Assembly: GCF_020005165.1 (NCBI RefSeq)
Contig: NZ_JAHCLT010000002.1
Location: 558,001 to 622,000 of the forward strand
Reading direction: 5' to 3'
Length of the DNA stretch: 64,000 nucleotides
Origin: Kangiella taiwanensis
Lineage (GTDB): Bacteria > Pseudomonadota > Gammaproteobacteria > Enterobacterales > Kangiellaceae
The notes below the pieces were generated by a model that saw nothing but the letters and a program-made list of their open reading frames with translations, was not told where the DNA came from and did not search any database. Positions 8,281-18,702 of the stretch are shown here, piece by piece (position 1 is the stretch's first letter; the number at the start of each line of letters is the position of its first letter). Made by a program: the position numbers and the translations under genes.

Positions 8281-9663
8281 TCAAGCAGCGATAGTCATAC
8301 TCCTAATGGCAACCGAACCCGTAAGAATGCTCGAGCGGCTATCGACATCATCGCCAAGTGCCACGATAGATTGGAACATATCTTCTAAATTACCAGCGAT
8401 CGTGATTTCTTGAACATAGTGCTTTATTTGGCCATTCTCAAACCAGAAACCACTGGCACCCCGCGAATAATTACCGGTGACGATATTAACCCCTTGCCCC
8501 ATGACTTCCGTGACCAATAGTCCGGTTCCCAAGTCTTTCATCATAGATTGCAATGACTGCTTTGGTGAATCAATCAGAATATTATGAATACCACCAGCAT
8601 TACCCGTCGTTTCCATTCCGAGTCGTCTTGCAGAATAACCACTCAGGAAATAACCTTCGAGCTGCCCCTGCTCCACTATCGTTCGTTTTGCTGTGGCTAC
8701 GCCATCACTATCATAATTAGAGCTACCCAACCCTTTTAAGATAAAAGGATCTTCTATAATCGTGATTTCCTTAGGTAAAATGGTTTCGCCTAGCTTATCA
8801 AGCATGAACGAAGATCTTTGGTATAAAGCCCCACCTTTGAGCGCACCAAACAAATGAGTCCATAACCCCCGTGCAACTTCAGGATTGAATATCACAGGAA
8901 ACTTACCGGAACTGCAGGTGCCTTGGATCAGCTTGCTTTGAATTCGATTTGCGGCTTCTGCTCCAACCAAGTTCGGTGCCAGTAAGTCTGCATACTCGCG
9001 GCCTAACGTATAGTAACCATCTCGCAGCATTCCTTTGTCGGTTTGCCCAATCAGCACATTCGACAAGCTGTATCGCGTGGTTTTATTAAAACCACAAAAA
9101 TCATGGCTGTTAGCATAGCAGGACACGGAACGGTGACTATAACAGTTAGCCCCTTCTGACTGCTTAATGTGTGTGTTGTCCAAAGCAGAAGACTCAGCAA
9201 GCTTGGCAGCTTCGAGCATATCATCAATACTCAAAGCAAACGGATGATCTAGAGACAAGTCTTTAAACTCTGAAGCCATTCGACTGGCTTCCACTAAACC
9301 AGCATAAGGATCTGGCTCGGTAAATTTAGCGATATTACAAGCTGCTTCTAAGCCCTGAAGGGCAGCCGCCTCGGTTAAATCATTGATAGATACCGTGCCT
9401 TTGCGTTGCTCAAAATAGACGTTTATACCTAAGTGGCTGTCTTGGTTATATTCAAGCGTTTCGAGTTCACCATTACGGACTTCGACACTATTACCGATGG
9501 TGTTGTAACTCCATACTTCTGCGTCATCTGCGCCAAGTTTTTTTGCCTGACTAATAACGGCATCAGCAATACTCTGCATCGTCCCAGAGGTTTGCTTCTG
9601 CTGTTCTGCGATCTCAACTAACGTTAACTGCTTGTTGTTACCTTGTGCCAATCGATTCACCAT
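8281..9663 (-). CDS. pmbA: Metalloprotease-associated protein PmbA/TldE
   Basis: 460-residue TldE subunit of the TldD/TldE metalloprotease. In E. coli the complex processes microcin B17 and degrades the CcdA antitoxin. It lacks the HExxH motif, as expected for TldE. It shares the family segments GLGSSNYDSDGVAT, GYSARRLGMETTGNAGG and the C-terminal ITIAGNL. It converges with mgtE. Its partner tldD lies about 700 bp away on the same strand, separated by the oppositely oriented yjgA. Confidence 0.94.
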   Translation of the reverse strand: MVNRLAQGNNKQLTLVEIAEQQKQTSGTMQSIADAVISQAKKLGADDAEVWSYNTIGNSVEVRNGELETLEYNQDSHLGINVYFEQRKGTVSINDLTEAAALQGLEAACNIAKFTEPDPYAGLVEASRMASEFKDLSLDHPFALSIDDMLEAAKLAESSALDNTHIKQSEGANCYSHRSVSCYANSHDFCGFNKTTRYSLSNVLIGQTDKGMLRDGYYTLGREYADLLAPNLVGAEAANRIQSKLIQGTCSSGKFPVIFNPEVARGLWTHLFGALKGGALYQRSSFMLDKLGETILPKEITIIEDPFILKGLGSSNYDSDGVATAKRTIVEQGQLEGYFLSGYSARRLGMETTGNAGGIHNILIDSPKQSLQSMMKDLGTGLLVTEVMGQGVNIVTGNYSRGASGFWFENGQIKHYVQEITIAGNLEDMFQSIVALGDDVDSRSSILTGSVAIRSMTIAA

Positions 9664-9786
9664 TCTGTTATTCGTTACTTTTTATATTAATTACTTCAGT
9701 TAAATTATTGCTCAAGCTCTTACTCAAACTACCACTTGTTGCTGGAAAGCGTTATCATTAAGCCAAACCAGAAACTAAATACCTTC

Positions 9787-10314
9787 ATGACTGAACACTT
9801 TGATGACAACAGCGACCTTGAACACGATAAGTCCAAGTCGCAAGTCAAAAAGGAGCTCCTTGAGCTTACAGCTTTAGGAGAACGTTTAAGTAAACTGTCA
9901 AAACAACATTGGCTTGATTTACCTATATCCAACACCCTGAAACATGCGCTCAATGAAGTCTCAAAGATCAATCATCATACTGGTTTAAAGCGCCATATTA
10001 AGTACATCGGCAAATTATTGCGCAACGAAGATGTCGAAGCCATTGAGCAACAACTAATACTCGATAACCAGCAACACACTTTAGAAGTTCAGCGCGAAAA
10101 GCTATGTGAACACTGGCGAAACCGATTGTTGGCAGAAGGCGATGCAGCAACATTTGAACTCTTACAAATCACTTCAAACCTCGATCGCCAACAGCTGCGC
10201 CAACTAGTGCGTAATGCTTCAAAAGAACAACAACTCAACAAACCGCCTAAATACCAACGTGAGCTTTACCGTTATTTACGTGATAACGCCGAGTTTCACG
10301 ACAATCACAATTAG
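9787..10314 (+). CDS. yjgA: DUF615 ribosome-associated protein YjgA (DarP)
   Basis: About 175 residues, charged and alpha-helical. The DUF615 family is linked in E. coli to late 50S subunit maturation (DarP). Recognisable segments are KRHIKYIGKLLRNEDVEAI, the DRQQLRQLVRNASKEQ stretch and the C-terminal KPPKYQRELYRYLRD. I chose the ATG at 9787 because family members begin with a short acidic N-terminus. An upstream in-frame ATG at 9736 would add 17 atypical residues. It lies between pmbA and tldD and converges on tldD. Confidence 0.9.
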   Translation: MTEHFDDNSDLEHDKSKSQVKKELLELTALGERLSKLSKQHWLDLPISNTLKHALNEVSKINHHTGLKRHIKYIGKLLRNEDVEAIEQQLILDNQQHTLEVQREKLCEHWRNRLLAEGDAATFELLQITSNLDRQQLRQLVRNASKEQQLNKPPKYQRELYRYLRDNAEFHDNHN

Positions 10315-10320
10315 CCTAGC

Positions 10321-10400
10321 CAGCCATGACTTTAAACAGCCATGACTCTAAAAAGCCATGGTCCTAAACAGACATTGCTCTAAGAAGACATAGTCCCGCC
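10321..10400. repeat. Degenerate 16-bp tandem repeat, five copies
   Basis: Five consecutive 16-base units start at 10321, 10337, 10353, 10369 and 10385. The first two differ at one position (cagccatgactttaaa and cagccatgactctaaa) and the later ones diverge progressively. The array fills the gap between the convergent yjgA and tldD genes. Its last two units include the tldD stop codon and the last codons of tldD. Confidence 0.8.
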
Positions 10401-11822
10401 GACCGTTAACTTATCCACCTTCAACGTCGGCTGGCCGACACAGACAGGAACACTTTGCCCATCTTTGCCGCAAACGCCAATGCCTGGGTCCAGTTGGCTG
10501 TCATTACCCACCATACTCGCGTACTTTAAAACTTCTGGACCGTTTCCAGCCAAAGTTGCTCCTTTTATCGGAGCCGTTAACTTACCATCTTCAATTAAAT
10601 AAGCTTCGCTCGCACTGAACACAAAATTACCCGATGTAATGTCTACCTGACCACCGGCAAAATTCGGCGCATAAATTCCTTTTTTGACACTACGAATAAT
10701 GTCTTCAGGGTCAGACTGACCACCTAGCATCAGCGTATTGGTCATTCGTGGCATCGGTAAGTGGGCATAAGACTCTCGACGACCATTACCTGTAGGTGCT
10801 TGGCCCATCAGCCGAGCATTATGTTTATCCTGCATATACCCTTTTAGAACCCCGTTTTCAATCAACACGTTTGATTGGCTGGGCGTTCCTTCATCATCGA
10901 CATTTAGAGAACCTCTTTGCTTGTCCAGTGTGCCATCGTCTATCACCGTACATAACTCGGATGCAACCTTCTGACCGATACGGCCAGCGTAAGCTGAAGA
11001 GCCTTTACGATTAAAATCACCTTCTAGACCATGACCAACCGCTTCATGTAGCAATACTCCTGGCCAGCCATTACCTAAAACAACCTCCATCGTTCCGGCC
11101 GGAGCCTCAACAGCATCGAGATTGATTACGGCTTGTTCAACGGCTTTTTTGGCCAATGCTTCCAAATCCAAGCTCATTAAGTGATACCAATCGTAGCGCC
11201 CACCCATGCCTGAGCTGCCTCGCTCTCTACGCCCATCATGCTCCGCGACCACAGTCACATTCAACCGAATCATAGGTCGAATATCAGCAGCCAAGGTACC
11301 ATCGATACCAGCAACCAGCATATGCTCATCCGCAGCAGATAAACTGACGATCACTTGCTTCACTTTTTCGTCTAACTGACGTGCTGTGGCATCCAACTGC
11401 CTTAGCAGTGCAATTTTATGAGACTGCTCTACTTTACCTAACGTTTTACTAGCAGTGTAAAGCCTGCGTTGTTCGTTGGTCTGGTTAAAACTGACCGTTT
11501 TAGACTGACCTGCACGGCTAATACTCGTTGCCGCTGTTAAGGCATTATTCAAGGCAGTTTTTTCAAATTGGTTGGCATAAGCAAAGCCCGTTTTCTCGCC
11601 ATCAATGCTACGGATACCTAAGCCTTTATTTAAGTTAAAGCTGGCGTCTTTGACCAGACCATCCTCTAGCTGCCAATATTCCATCACCACTTCCTGTACG
11701 AAAATATCCGCATAGTCTAGTTGGTAACGGCTCATAGACTCAACTGCTTTGGTTATAGCCTCTACGGACAGATCCGACTCTAGAAATAAATGGCTCTCGA
11801 CCTCTTGTATGATACTTGTCAT
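10380..11822 (-). CDS. tldD: Metalloprotease TldD
   Basis: 480-residue catalytic subunit of the TldD/TldE protease. The zinc-binding HExxH motif is visible in LLHEAVGHGLEGD (about residue 260), with the C-terminal zinc ligand region around DPGIGVCGKDGQSVPV. It is the last gene of the mreBCD-maf-rng-yhdP-nit-tldD series. The extreme C-terminus (MSS) is encoded inside a 16-bp tandem repeat and seems to be an added tail. Confidence 0.96.
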   Translation of the reverse strand: MTSIIQEVESHLFLESDLSVEAITKAVESMSRYQLDYADIFVQEVVMEYWQLEDGLVKDASFNLNKGLGIRSIDGEKTGFAYANQFEKTALNNALTAATSISRAGQSKTVSFNQTNEQRRLYTASKTLGKVEQSHKIALLRQLDATARQLDEKVKQVIVSLSAADEHMLVAGIDGTLAADIRPMIRLNVTVVAEHDGRRERGSSGMGGRYDWYHLMSLDLEALAKKAVEQAVINLDAVEAPAGTMEVVLGNGWPGVLLHEAVGHGLEGDFNRKGSSAYAGRIGQKVASELCTVIDDGTLDKQRGSLNVDDEGTPSQSNVLIENGVLKGYMQDKHNARLMGQAPTGNGRRESYAHLPMPRMTNTLMLGGQSDPEDIIRSVKKGIYAPNFAGGQVDITSGNFVFSASEAYLIEDGKLTAPIKGATLAGNGPEVLKYASMVGNDSQLDPGIGVCGKDGQSVPVCVGQPTLKVDKLTVGGTMSS

Positions 11823-11842
11823 TCTCTACCTTATACTTCGCG

Positions 11843-12658
11843 CTACAAACGTCGGTGCGTATGTACTGGAAAGCGCTTTTTAATTTTCTCAATGTGTTCA
11901 ATATCGATGGCTCTATTGATAAATCCTTCCTGCTGGGACATTGAACCTAACACGTCTCCCCACGGTCCGATAAACATACTATGGCCAAACGTTTTGCGTT
12001 TATTATCATGCTCACCCGTTTGATTGGAGGCGGCGACAAAACATAAATTCTCAACAGCTCTTGCTTGTAATAATAGCTGCCAATGAACCTCACCAGTTTT
12101 CTGAGTAAACGCCGATGGTGCCAATATGATTTGAACACCCTGCTGTTGATATAAACGATAAAGCTCAGGGAAGCGCAAGTCATAACAAACTGACAAACCA
12201 AACGTCACACCCATCAATTCAAAAACTTTAGTCTCATCGCCTGCCAGTGTGTTGTTCGATTCTGAATAAACTTCATCGGCTTTGACTGCCACATCAAACA
12301 TATGAATTTTATCATAATAGGTGACTAGCTCGCCTTGCTTGTCATAGACATAGCAGCGTGCGAACGGTCTATCATCTACGCCAGATGCCACTGCAATTGT
12401 GCCACCAATAACAGCTACCTGGTTTTCCTTCGCCACACGTTGCATCCAACCTTGTATCGGGCCACCTAAATGTTGTTCAACAAAATCTAGCTTCTGCCCA
12501 TTGTACTTTTCCATTAAAGCAAAGGTTTCAGGCAACACCACCATGTCTGCACCATCAGCAGCAGACGCCTTAATTAATTTTTCAGCCTGTTGTAAATTAT
12601 CCTCAATCACACTGGACGAAGATAGCTGAATCAAACCTATGGTAATTTCTTTAGACAT
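11843..12658 (-). CDS. Carbon-nitrogen hydrolase (nitrilase superfamily, Nit-like)
   Basis: 271-residue member of the nitrilase superfamily with the full catalytic triad: Glu44 (LPETF), Lys117 (DKIHMFDV) and Cys158 (SVCYDLRFPELYR). Its closest general resemblance is to the Nit1/YbeM-type omega-amidases, which repair deaminated glutathione or hydrolyse alpha-keto acid amides. The exact substrate cannot be read from the sequence. It begins one base into the yhdP stop region and precedes tldD, a common order in gammaproteobacteria. Confidence 0.9.
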   Translation of the reverse strand: MSKEITIGLIQLSSSSVIEDNLQQAEKLIKASAADGADMVVLPETFALMEKYNGQKLDFVEQHLGGPIQGWMQRVAKENQVAVIGGTIAVASGVDDRPFARCYVYDKQGELVTYYDKIHMFDVAVKADEVYSESNNTLAGDETKVFELMGVTFGLSVCYDLRFPELYRLYQQQGVQIILAPSAFTQKTGEVHWQLLLQARAVENLCFVAASNQTGEHDNKRKTFGHSMFIGPWGDVLGSMSQQEGFINRAIDIEHIEKIKKRFPVHTHRRL

Positions 12659-15600
12659 TAATTCTGCTCACCTTCTGATTCTGACTGCTCACGACCTTCT
12701 TCAGGCTCTTCGGCTTGCTCTTGCAGATCAGGTAAATTCTCAGGTAGTACCTCTTTCGGTAGGGCTTCTGGCACCTCTTCTACTTCGGGAACAGCCACTT
12801 CTTTTGACTTTTTACTGACCTCAACCACCGTTGGGTTAGTCAAGCTACCACTCACTTTGTACTCAATACTCACCACGACATCGATCACGGGTTCGAATAT
12901 TTTATTCACCAGTAACATGATCAGCCCAGTGGTTGGTTCGACAGCCCAGCCCGCCAAAACAGGTAAACTTGAGCCAAGTTTGGGGACAACCGTTACATTC
13001 TGATCAACAGTCTGTTTTACGAGATTCGTCGAGCCATTCACTCTAACATCTGCAGCAGCACCGTCAATAAACACGTTATCACTGTGGACTACACCATTCT
13101 TAATCGTGAACTCACCAGTGATTTTGTCAAAGAAGAATCCATCTTCAAACAAATCACTAAAGTCTAAAGACAACCGACGTCTAACGCTTTGTAAAGAAAA
13201 GAGACTGAACACCCGAGCTTGGCGGTCACTTAACTCTTTCACTACACCTTCACCAGTTTCTAATCGAATGTTACCATTCAAATTGTTCAGGCTAATATCG
13301 TGAAAGCCACCTTCCCAGTTGAGCTTAATAGCACCAGTCGCTTGTGCTTCTTTTAGACCATCGCCATAGCCCCAACGCTTCAGCAAGCTACCAGTATCAA
13401 TCGTAGTAAAATTAATATTAACCTCGCTACGATTTCCTTTCCATTGACCTTCTAAGTAAGCAGAGAGCTGGCCCTGAATTTGACTATCACCCTTAACAAC
13501 CACTGCACCATCTTCCAAGCTGGATACCAAGGTTAGCTTACCCGTATCAATGCCATTAATGGTGCAGTCTAGGCACTCCAACTGCCAATGGTCTAGCGAC
13601 GACTTATTGATACTCACTTCGGAGTCAGAAAGACGACTGAATGAATCTAGCTCGATATCGAGTTTCTGCACAGTGACATGCTTTCTACCATCAGAATAAA
13701 GAGTTAAATGACCAGCGCCTTCTCTAGCCTCAACATTAAACCTCACACTCTCGTCTTCCAGTAAAGAATCGGTGAACACAACATCATGTAATGACTGTCC
13801 GGCAATAGTAAAAAGCGCTGTTCGAATCGAAATATGGTCAATCCATTCTGGCCAGTAAAAATCGCCCTGTTTTTTTACCTGCAAACTATTCAGCCATTCA
13901 TTACTGTGAATTTCTGCGAAGAATCCCTGAATCGCAACGCCTTTTTTGGGTACATCTATAGAGTGCGTGGCTAGGTCTCCCATTGCAATCACACCATTAA
14001 TATCCTCAGGAGTGTCTACCCCAAAGTCCAGTTGAGAAGAAATGGTATCTCTATAGATGGTTCTTGCATGTATGCGATTATTTTTTCGGTACAGCGTGGA
14101 TAGAAAAGAGCTTTTTTCATCTTTGCTTTTACTCAACCACGATGGCCCATTAATTTCTGTCCCGCTTAAATCACTACGTACAATGAGTGACTCCGAGCCC
14201 TCACTATCTTGTCGATAGTGCAGATTGACCAAGCTATTACCTTCAACATAAATAGGTAACTCAACATTCAACGAAGCAACGGCTTTCGCTACGTCAAAAT
14301 TAGAATTGGCATTGATATTAACCAAGTCATCGTTATTAGTGTACTCATCTACACCAATATCAATGGTAACTGGGCTCTGCCATAACTTGGCTTTGATATC
14401 CTCTGCATATGCACCTCGCTCGGTATAATGCAATTTACCCTGCAAGCCATTTAAACCTAGTTGATAACTTCTAAGCTCAATATCTTGTCCAGCGAAGGTG
14501 ATCTCCCCATCCAAAGTTGTATCGTCGCTGTCTTCACTTAATGGAACTGTTACCTTTAGTCGATTGCTTAGCCGACCACTAAATTCAAGATCGAGCAGTT
14601 CTTCGCCTAACCACTCTTTAAGAGGCGAGTTGAGAAAAAGGTTCTGATAAGGCTCATAGGAAACGTGGTTGTTGATATCTAATTTTAATATCGACCCTTC
14701 AGTAAACAGTGACTCAATCACACCATTAACACTATCTACACCATTACCTAAAATCTGCCCCTTACTGGCCCGTAGCAACATCTCATTGTTGGAGAACTGA
14801 ACATCAGCGTTTAAACCTTCAACAATTGGCCAATCTGGATCAAACTTGAAGGTGCTCTCTGAAACTTTTGCTTGGATATCAAACTGTCCTTGATGATCCA
14901 CATACGGGAAATCTTCGATGTTGCCACGCCAAGTGAGCTTTGCTAAATCTACGCTACCGCTAATTAATGCCATGTCCAGAAACTCTAAAACATCCTCTTC
15001 GAGTTCATTCCTTGGCCAATACTTTTCAAGGGCAGCGATATTAATCTGACTAGCCTCGGCATAAACAGATAGATCGACATCGTTGTCCAATCCCCTGATC
15101 GCTCCATTTGCCAATACCGATAAGTCATCATTCACAAACTCAAGATGATTAATGCGCGCCAAGGGCCTATCAATAAAGCTTACCCAAGCATCTAATTGAA
15201 GTTGCTCAATTGGAATAGCTGATTGAAATACACCAGCCCACGCCAGTGTTTTAGCGCCTGCATTAAACTGTAAATTCCAGCCCTTACCCTCATCACGAAT
15301 AATGACCTGATCCAATTGAACAGCCGGAGAAACATCGCTTTGCTCTGTGGAAAGGTTCACCAATTCAGCATGACCATATTTTGGTACTAGGCCTTCTTCA
15401 ATTTGCTCAGCTTCGATATCAAGACTGACTAACTCGCCTTGAGGCTTGACCTTGAGAAGTATGTCCCTAATGCTTGGGGCTAGAAATGGACTAGCTAATG
15501 TTGAAAAATAACCGATAGGAGTGTTTCTTGCTTCCAATAACCACCCAACTTTTGATGGCTGCCTCCCATCACGGACTAATTTAAAATAGCTGTCATAGCG

Positions 15601-16545
15601 TTTGAGTTGCTCAGATTCTAAACGCTCAACCACATGAAATTGGTCACTGGAAAAGATAGATAATCCATCTTCTGTTAGATAATTAATTTCCGCATCAAGC
15701 TGCGCGACTTGAGAGCTAGTACTACTCGCAGAAAACAACAAACGTCCAGACTTAGGTGTCTCACCTTCATACTCAAACCAAAACTCACTATCCGCTAACT
15801 CAACCGGTATACCTTGCGGTAAATCAAAAAATGACGAACTATCAACGACATCAAAATCTCTGAGCAGTCCATAAAGTTTAATTGGATTATCATTAGCGAA
15901 CGGCTGGCCACTCGACTCAATTATCAACTTACCGTAGGTCGCAAAAGAGCTTTGAGTTTCAATGATGAGCTGCCTCTGCTTGCCAAGCTTAGTAAAGGTT
16001 AATGTCTCAATCCGAATAGTCCGTAACGCCTCATCCTTATGCAGGTTTAAACTAAGATCATTAATTTGAATGGATTCTTGATCAATGATTTCTGGATAGC
16101 GCTTTAACAACAAGGTGATATCAGTTGAGATAGCCCCCTCATCTTGATCAAATCGGGGCATCAGAAGCTCAGCATTAACCTGGTTAAGATCAATGCTTTC
16201 GGTAATTAAATAACCTTTGAAGAGACTTTCCCAAAAATTTAAGGTGATGTGTGCTTTCTCAACATTGTAAGATTGTGATTTTGATTCGTTGGACCAAGTT
16301 GCTCCATTAATAAAAATACTGGGTTTAAACTCTGACCAATCAATATCTAAACTTGAATAATTGAAGGAGCCTCCTACTTGCTCCTCCACCAAGGCGATCA
16401 TGCGCTCTTTATTATCGGTCCAGTACGGCAGAGAAAGCTTAACGACAGAAACAAACAATACGAAAACAATGACGAGTATCGACACCAACCACAAGATATA
16501 GGTCAGAAAACGTCGCAATAGCCTTGTCAAAGATTTCGCCATCAA
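12658..16545 (-). CDS. yhdP: AsmA-like protein YhdP
   Basis: 1295-residue inner-membrane-anchored periplasmic protein. A single membrane segment (about residues 14-34) follows a basic MMAKSLTRLLRRF start. The rest is a long beta-rich repeat with AsmA-like C-terminal domains around residues 1050-1230. It ends with a Glu/Pro-rich tail. In E. coli YhdP acts with TamB and YdbH in carrying phospholipids to the outer membrane. It overlaps the nitrilase gene by one base and follows rng by eight bases. Confidence 0.94.
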   Translation of the reverse strand: MMAKSLTRLLRRFLTYILWLVSILVIVFVLFVSVVKLSLPYWTDNKERMIALVEEQVGGSFNYSSLDIDWSEFKPSIFINGATWSNESKSQSYNVEKAHITLNFWESLFKGYLITESIDLNQVNAELLMPRFDQDEGAISTDITLLLKRYPEIIDQESIQINDLSLNLHKDEALRTIRIETLTFTKLGKQRQLIIETQSSFATYGKLIIESSGQPFANDNPIKLYGLLRDFDVVDSSSFFDLPQGIPVELADSEFWFEYEGETPKSGRLLFSASSTSSQVAQLDAEINYLTEDGLSIFSSDQFHVVERLESEQLKRYDSYFKLVRDGRQPSKVGWLLEARNTPIGYFSTLASPFLAPSIRDILLKVKPQGELVSLDIEAEQIEEGLVPKYGHAELVNLSTEQSDVSPAVQLDQVIIRDEGKGWNLQFNAGAKTLAWAGVFQSAIPIEQLQLDAWVSFIDRPLARINHLEFVNDDLSVLANGAIRGLDNDVDLSVYAEASQINIAALEKYWPRNELEEDVLEFLDMALISGSVDLAKLTWRGNIEDFPYVDHQGQFDIQAKVSESTFKFDPDWPIVEGLNADVQFSNNEMLLRASKGQILGNGVDSVNGVIESLFTEGSILKLDINNHVSYEPYQNLFLNSPLKEWLGEELLDLEFSGRLSNRLKVTVPLSEDSDDTTLDGEITFAGQDIELRSYQLGLNGLQGKLHYTERGAYAEDIKAKLWQSPVTIDIGVDEYTNNDDLVNINANSNFDVAKAVASLNVELPIYVEGNSLVNLHYRQDSEGSESLIVRSDLSGTEINGPSWLSKSKDEKSSFLSTLYRKNNRIHARTIYRDTISSQLDFGVDTPEDINGVIAMGDLATHSIDVPKKGVAIQGFFAEIHSNEWLNSLQVKKQGDFYWPEWIDHISIRTALFTIAGQSLHDVVFTDSLLEDESVRFNVEAREGAGHLTLYSDGRKHVTVQKLDIELDSFSRLSDSEVSINKSSLDHWQLECLDCTINGIDTGKLTLVSSLEDGAVVVKGDSQIQGQLSAYLEGQWKGNRSEVNINFTTIDTGSLLKRWGYGDGLKEAQATGAIKLNWEGGFHDISLNNLNGNIRLETGEGVVKELSDRQARVFSLFSLQSVRRRLSLDFSDLFEDGFFFDKITGEFTIKNGVVHSDNVFIDGAAADVRVNGSTNLVKQTVDQNVTVVPKLGSSLPVLAGWAVEPTTGLIMLLVNKIFEPVIDVVVSIEYKVSGSLTNPTVVEVSKKSKEVAVPEVEEVPEALPKEVLPENLPDLQEQAEEPEEGREQSESEGEQN

Positions 16546-16553
16546 ATATCCAA

Positions 16554-18047
16554 CTACATTAAGACCACATCGAATTGCTCAGGCGAATACAAACTTTCTA
16601 CCTGCAACTTAATAGGTTTATCAATTTCAACCTCAAGATCACCAAGGCTACTGGCTTCTTCGTCCAATAAACAGTCCACCACTTCCTGACTTGCCAATAC
16701 TAAGAACTTTTGAACATCATAGGTTCGTGCAGCACGGCTCAACTCTCGGAAGATTTCATAACACACAGTCACCGCTGTTTTTACATAACCCCGACCATTG
16801 CACTGCTGACAAGGCTCGCACAATAAACGCTCAAGACTTTCTCTGGAGCGCTTACGGGTCATTTCAACAAGCCCTAATGTTGAGACTTCGGTTATTTGTG
16901 TTTTGACATGATCTTTCTCTAGAAGTTTCTCCAGAGTTCTAAGCACCTGTCGCTTGTGCTCCTCTTCCTTCATATCTATAAAATCGACGATAATAATACC
17001 GCCTAAATTTCTAAGTCTTAACTGTCGGGCTAAAGCAGTCGCAGCTTCAAGGTTAGTCCTAAAAATGGTCTCTTCTAAATTTTTATGACCAACAAATGCT
17101 CCTGTATTGACGTCGACCGTAGTCATGGCTTCAGTCTGATCGATAATTAAATACCCCCCAGACTTTAATTGGACTTTCCTTTCTAAGGCTTTCTTGATTT
17201 CTTCTTCAACGTTGTATAAATCAAAAATCGGGCGCTCACTTTGATACAACTCAATCCGGCTTTCCATTTCAGGAAGAAACTCTCTGACAAAGTCAATGAT
17301 TCGCCCAACAGTCGCCTCATCATCAATACGAACACGCTCAACATCATCAGCAAAAATATCGCGCATGATCCTAAGCTCTAAACCTAAATCTTCATGAACC
17401 AAGCCCGGTGCGTTTACTTGTTTCGAGCGCTCGGTAATACCGTTCCATAGTTTTGCCAAAAAAAGCGCATCTCGGACTAACTCTTTTTCTGAAGCACCTT
17501 CTGCTGCTGTGCGAATAATAAAACCATTATCCAGTTCCTCGTGCTCTTCGAGTAACTCACGCAGTCGAAGACGCTCATCTTGGTCGTCTATTCGTTGTGA
17601 CACACCGACATGTTCGGTATCGGGCATCAGTACCAAGTAACGCGAAGGAATCGTAATGTGCGTTGTCAGCCGAGCACCTTTACTACTGATGGGGTCTTTA
17701 ATCACCTGCACAATGATTTTTTGCCCTTCATGCAATACTGTAGTGATATCGGTCTCTTGTGCTTGCTGCTTGTCTAATAATTGTGAACCTTCTATCGCTT
17801 GCTTACTCCCTTCAGCTTTATCGGTAACAATATCCGCTAAGTGCAGGAATGCCGCTTTCTCATGACCAATATCAACAAAGGCAGCCTGCATCCCTGGCAT
17901 CACACGTCTCACCACACCCTTATAAATATTACCAACAATCCCTCGGTTCTCCCGACGTTCAATGTGGACTTCTTGCAACACGCCGTTCTCCACAATCGAA
18001 GCTCGTGTTTCTTGAGGCGTAATGTTAATGAGTATTTCGTCGCGCAT
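16554..18047 (-). CDS. rng: Ribonuclease G
   Basis: 497-residue endoribonuclease of the RNase E/G family, involved in 16S rRNA 5' maturation and mRNA decay. It shows an N-terminal S1 domain (FVDIGHEKAAFLHLAD), the catalytic aspartate motifs TTVDVNTGAFVG and IIVDFIDM, and the Zn-link CEPCQQC motif near residue 415. Length matches E. coli RNase G rather than RNase E. It lies in the usual maf-rng-yhdP order. Confidence 0.97.
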   Translation of the reverse strand: MRDEILINITPQETRASIVENGVLQEVHIERRENRGIVGNIYKGVVRRVMPGMQAAFVDIGHEKAAFLHLADIVTDKAEGSKQAIEGSQLLDKQQAQETDITTVLHEGQKIIVQVIKDPISSKGARLTTHITIPSRYLVLMPDTEHVGVSQRIDDQDERLRLRELLEEHEELDNGFIIRTAAEGASEKELVRDALFLAKLWNGITERSKQVNAPGLVHEDLGLELRIMRDIFADDVERVRIDDEATVGRIIDFVREFLPEMESRIELYQSERPIFDLYNVEEEIKKALERKVQLKSGGYLIIDQTEAMTTVDVNTGAFVGHKNLEETIFRTNLEAATALARQLRLRNLGGIIIVDFIDMKEEEHKRQVLRTLEKLLEKDHVKTQITEVSTLGLVEMTRKRSRESLERLLCEPCQQCNGRGYVKTAVTVCYEIFRELSRAARTYDVQKFLVLASQEVVDCLLDEEASSLGDLEVEIDKPIKLQVESLYSPEQFDVVLM

Positions 18048-18069
18048 GATATTTCTGCCTGTTTCCAGC

Positions 18070-18675
18070 TTAGTCTAAGCTGCTTAATGCAAACTGAACC
18101 TTGGCCTGCTCAAGTAATTGACGGGTCTCATAAATCGGCAAACCAACCACGTTGGTGTAACTGCCCTTTATCGTCTCAATTAAACTGCCACCTAAGCCTT
18201 GTATCGCATAACCACCCGCTTTTCCCAATGGCTCTTGAGTCTGGCAGTAAGCCCTAATCGTCTTTTCTTTAAGTGCAGCAAACTGAACATCGGTTTCAAC
18301 CGTGGTTTGTAGAAATGTATCTTCCATAGCAATCACAACGCTCGACATGACCAAGTGTCTTTCACCACTCAACCTCAGCAGCAACTCAACTGCATGCTCC
18401 AAATCATCAGGTTTCCCTAACGGCTCATTATTATGTACCACTGTGGTGTCGGCACTGAGTATAGGCAAGACAGCCATACCGTCCATTTTCTGTTTTGCAG
18501 ATTGTGCTTTACCCAGAGCAACTCGCTCTACGTAGTCTTTTGGCGACTCTTTCGGTAGACGCGTTTCATCAAAGTTATTCTCAATCTGGATATAGTCCAC
18601 TCCCAGTTGCGTCAACAGCTCTTGCCGACGAGGAGAGCCAGAGGCGAGATAAATTTTTGAAAAACTCGGAACCAT
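18070..18675 (-). CDS. maf: Nucleoside triphosphate pyrophosphatase Maf (YhdE-like)
   Basis: 201-residue Maf-family house-cleaning pyrophosphatase that hydrolyses dTTP, UTP and modified pyrimidine nucleotides. It has the SGSPRRQELL signature near the N-terminus and the SADTTVV motif with catalytic Asp. Its position between mreD and rng fits the YhdE subfamily rather than YceF. An in-frame M at the start (MVPSFSKIYLASGSPRR) is consistent with family length. Confidence 0.94.
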   Translation of the reverse strand: MVPSFSKIYLASGSPRRQELLTQLGVDYIQIENNFDETRLPKESPKDYVERVALGKAQSAKQKMDGMAVLPILSADTTVVHNNEPLGKPDDLEHAVELLLRLSGERHLVMSSVVIAMEDTFLQTTVETDVQFAALKEKTIRAYCQTQEPLGKAGGYAIQGLGGSLIETIKGSYTNVVGLPIYETRQLLEQAKVQFALSSLD

Positions 18676-18702
18676 ATGAATCTGCCCTCAATAAATAAAG
18701 CA

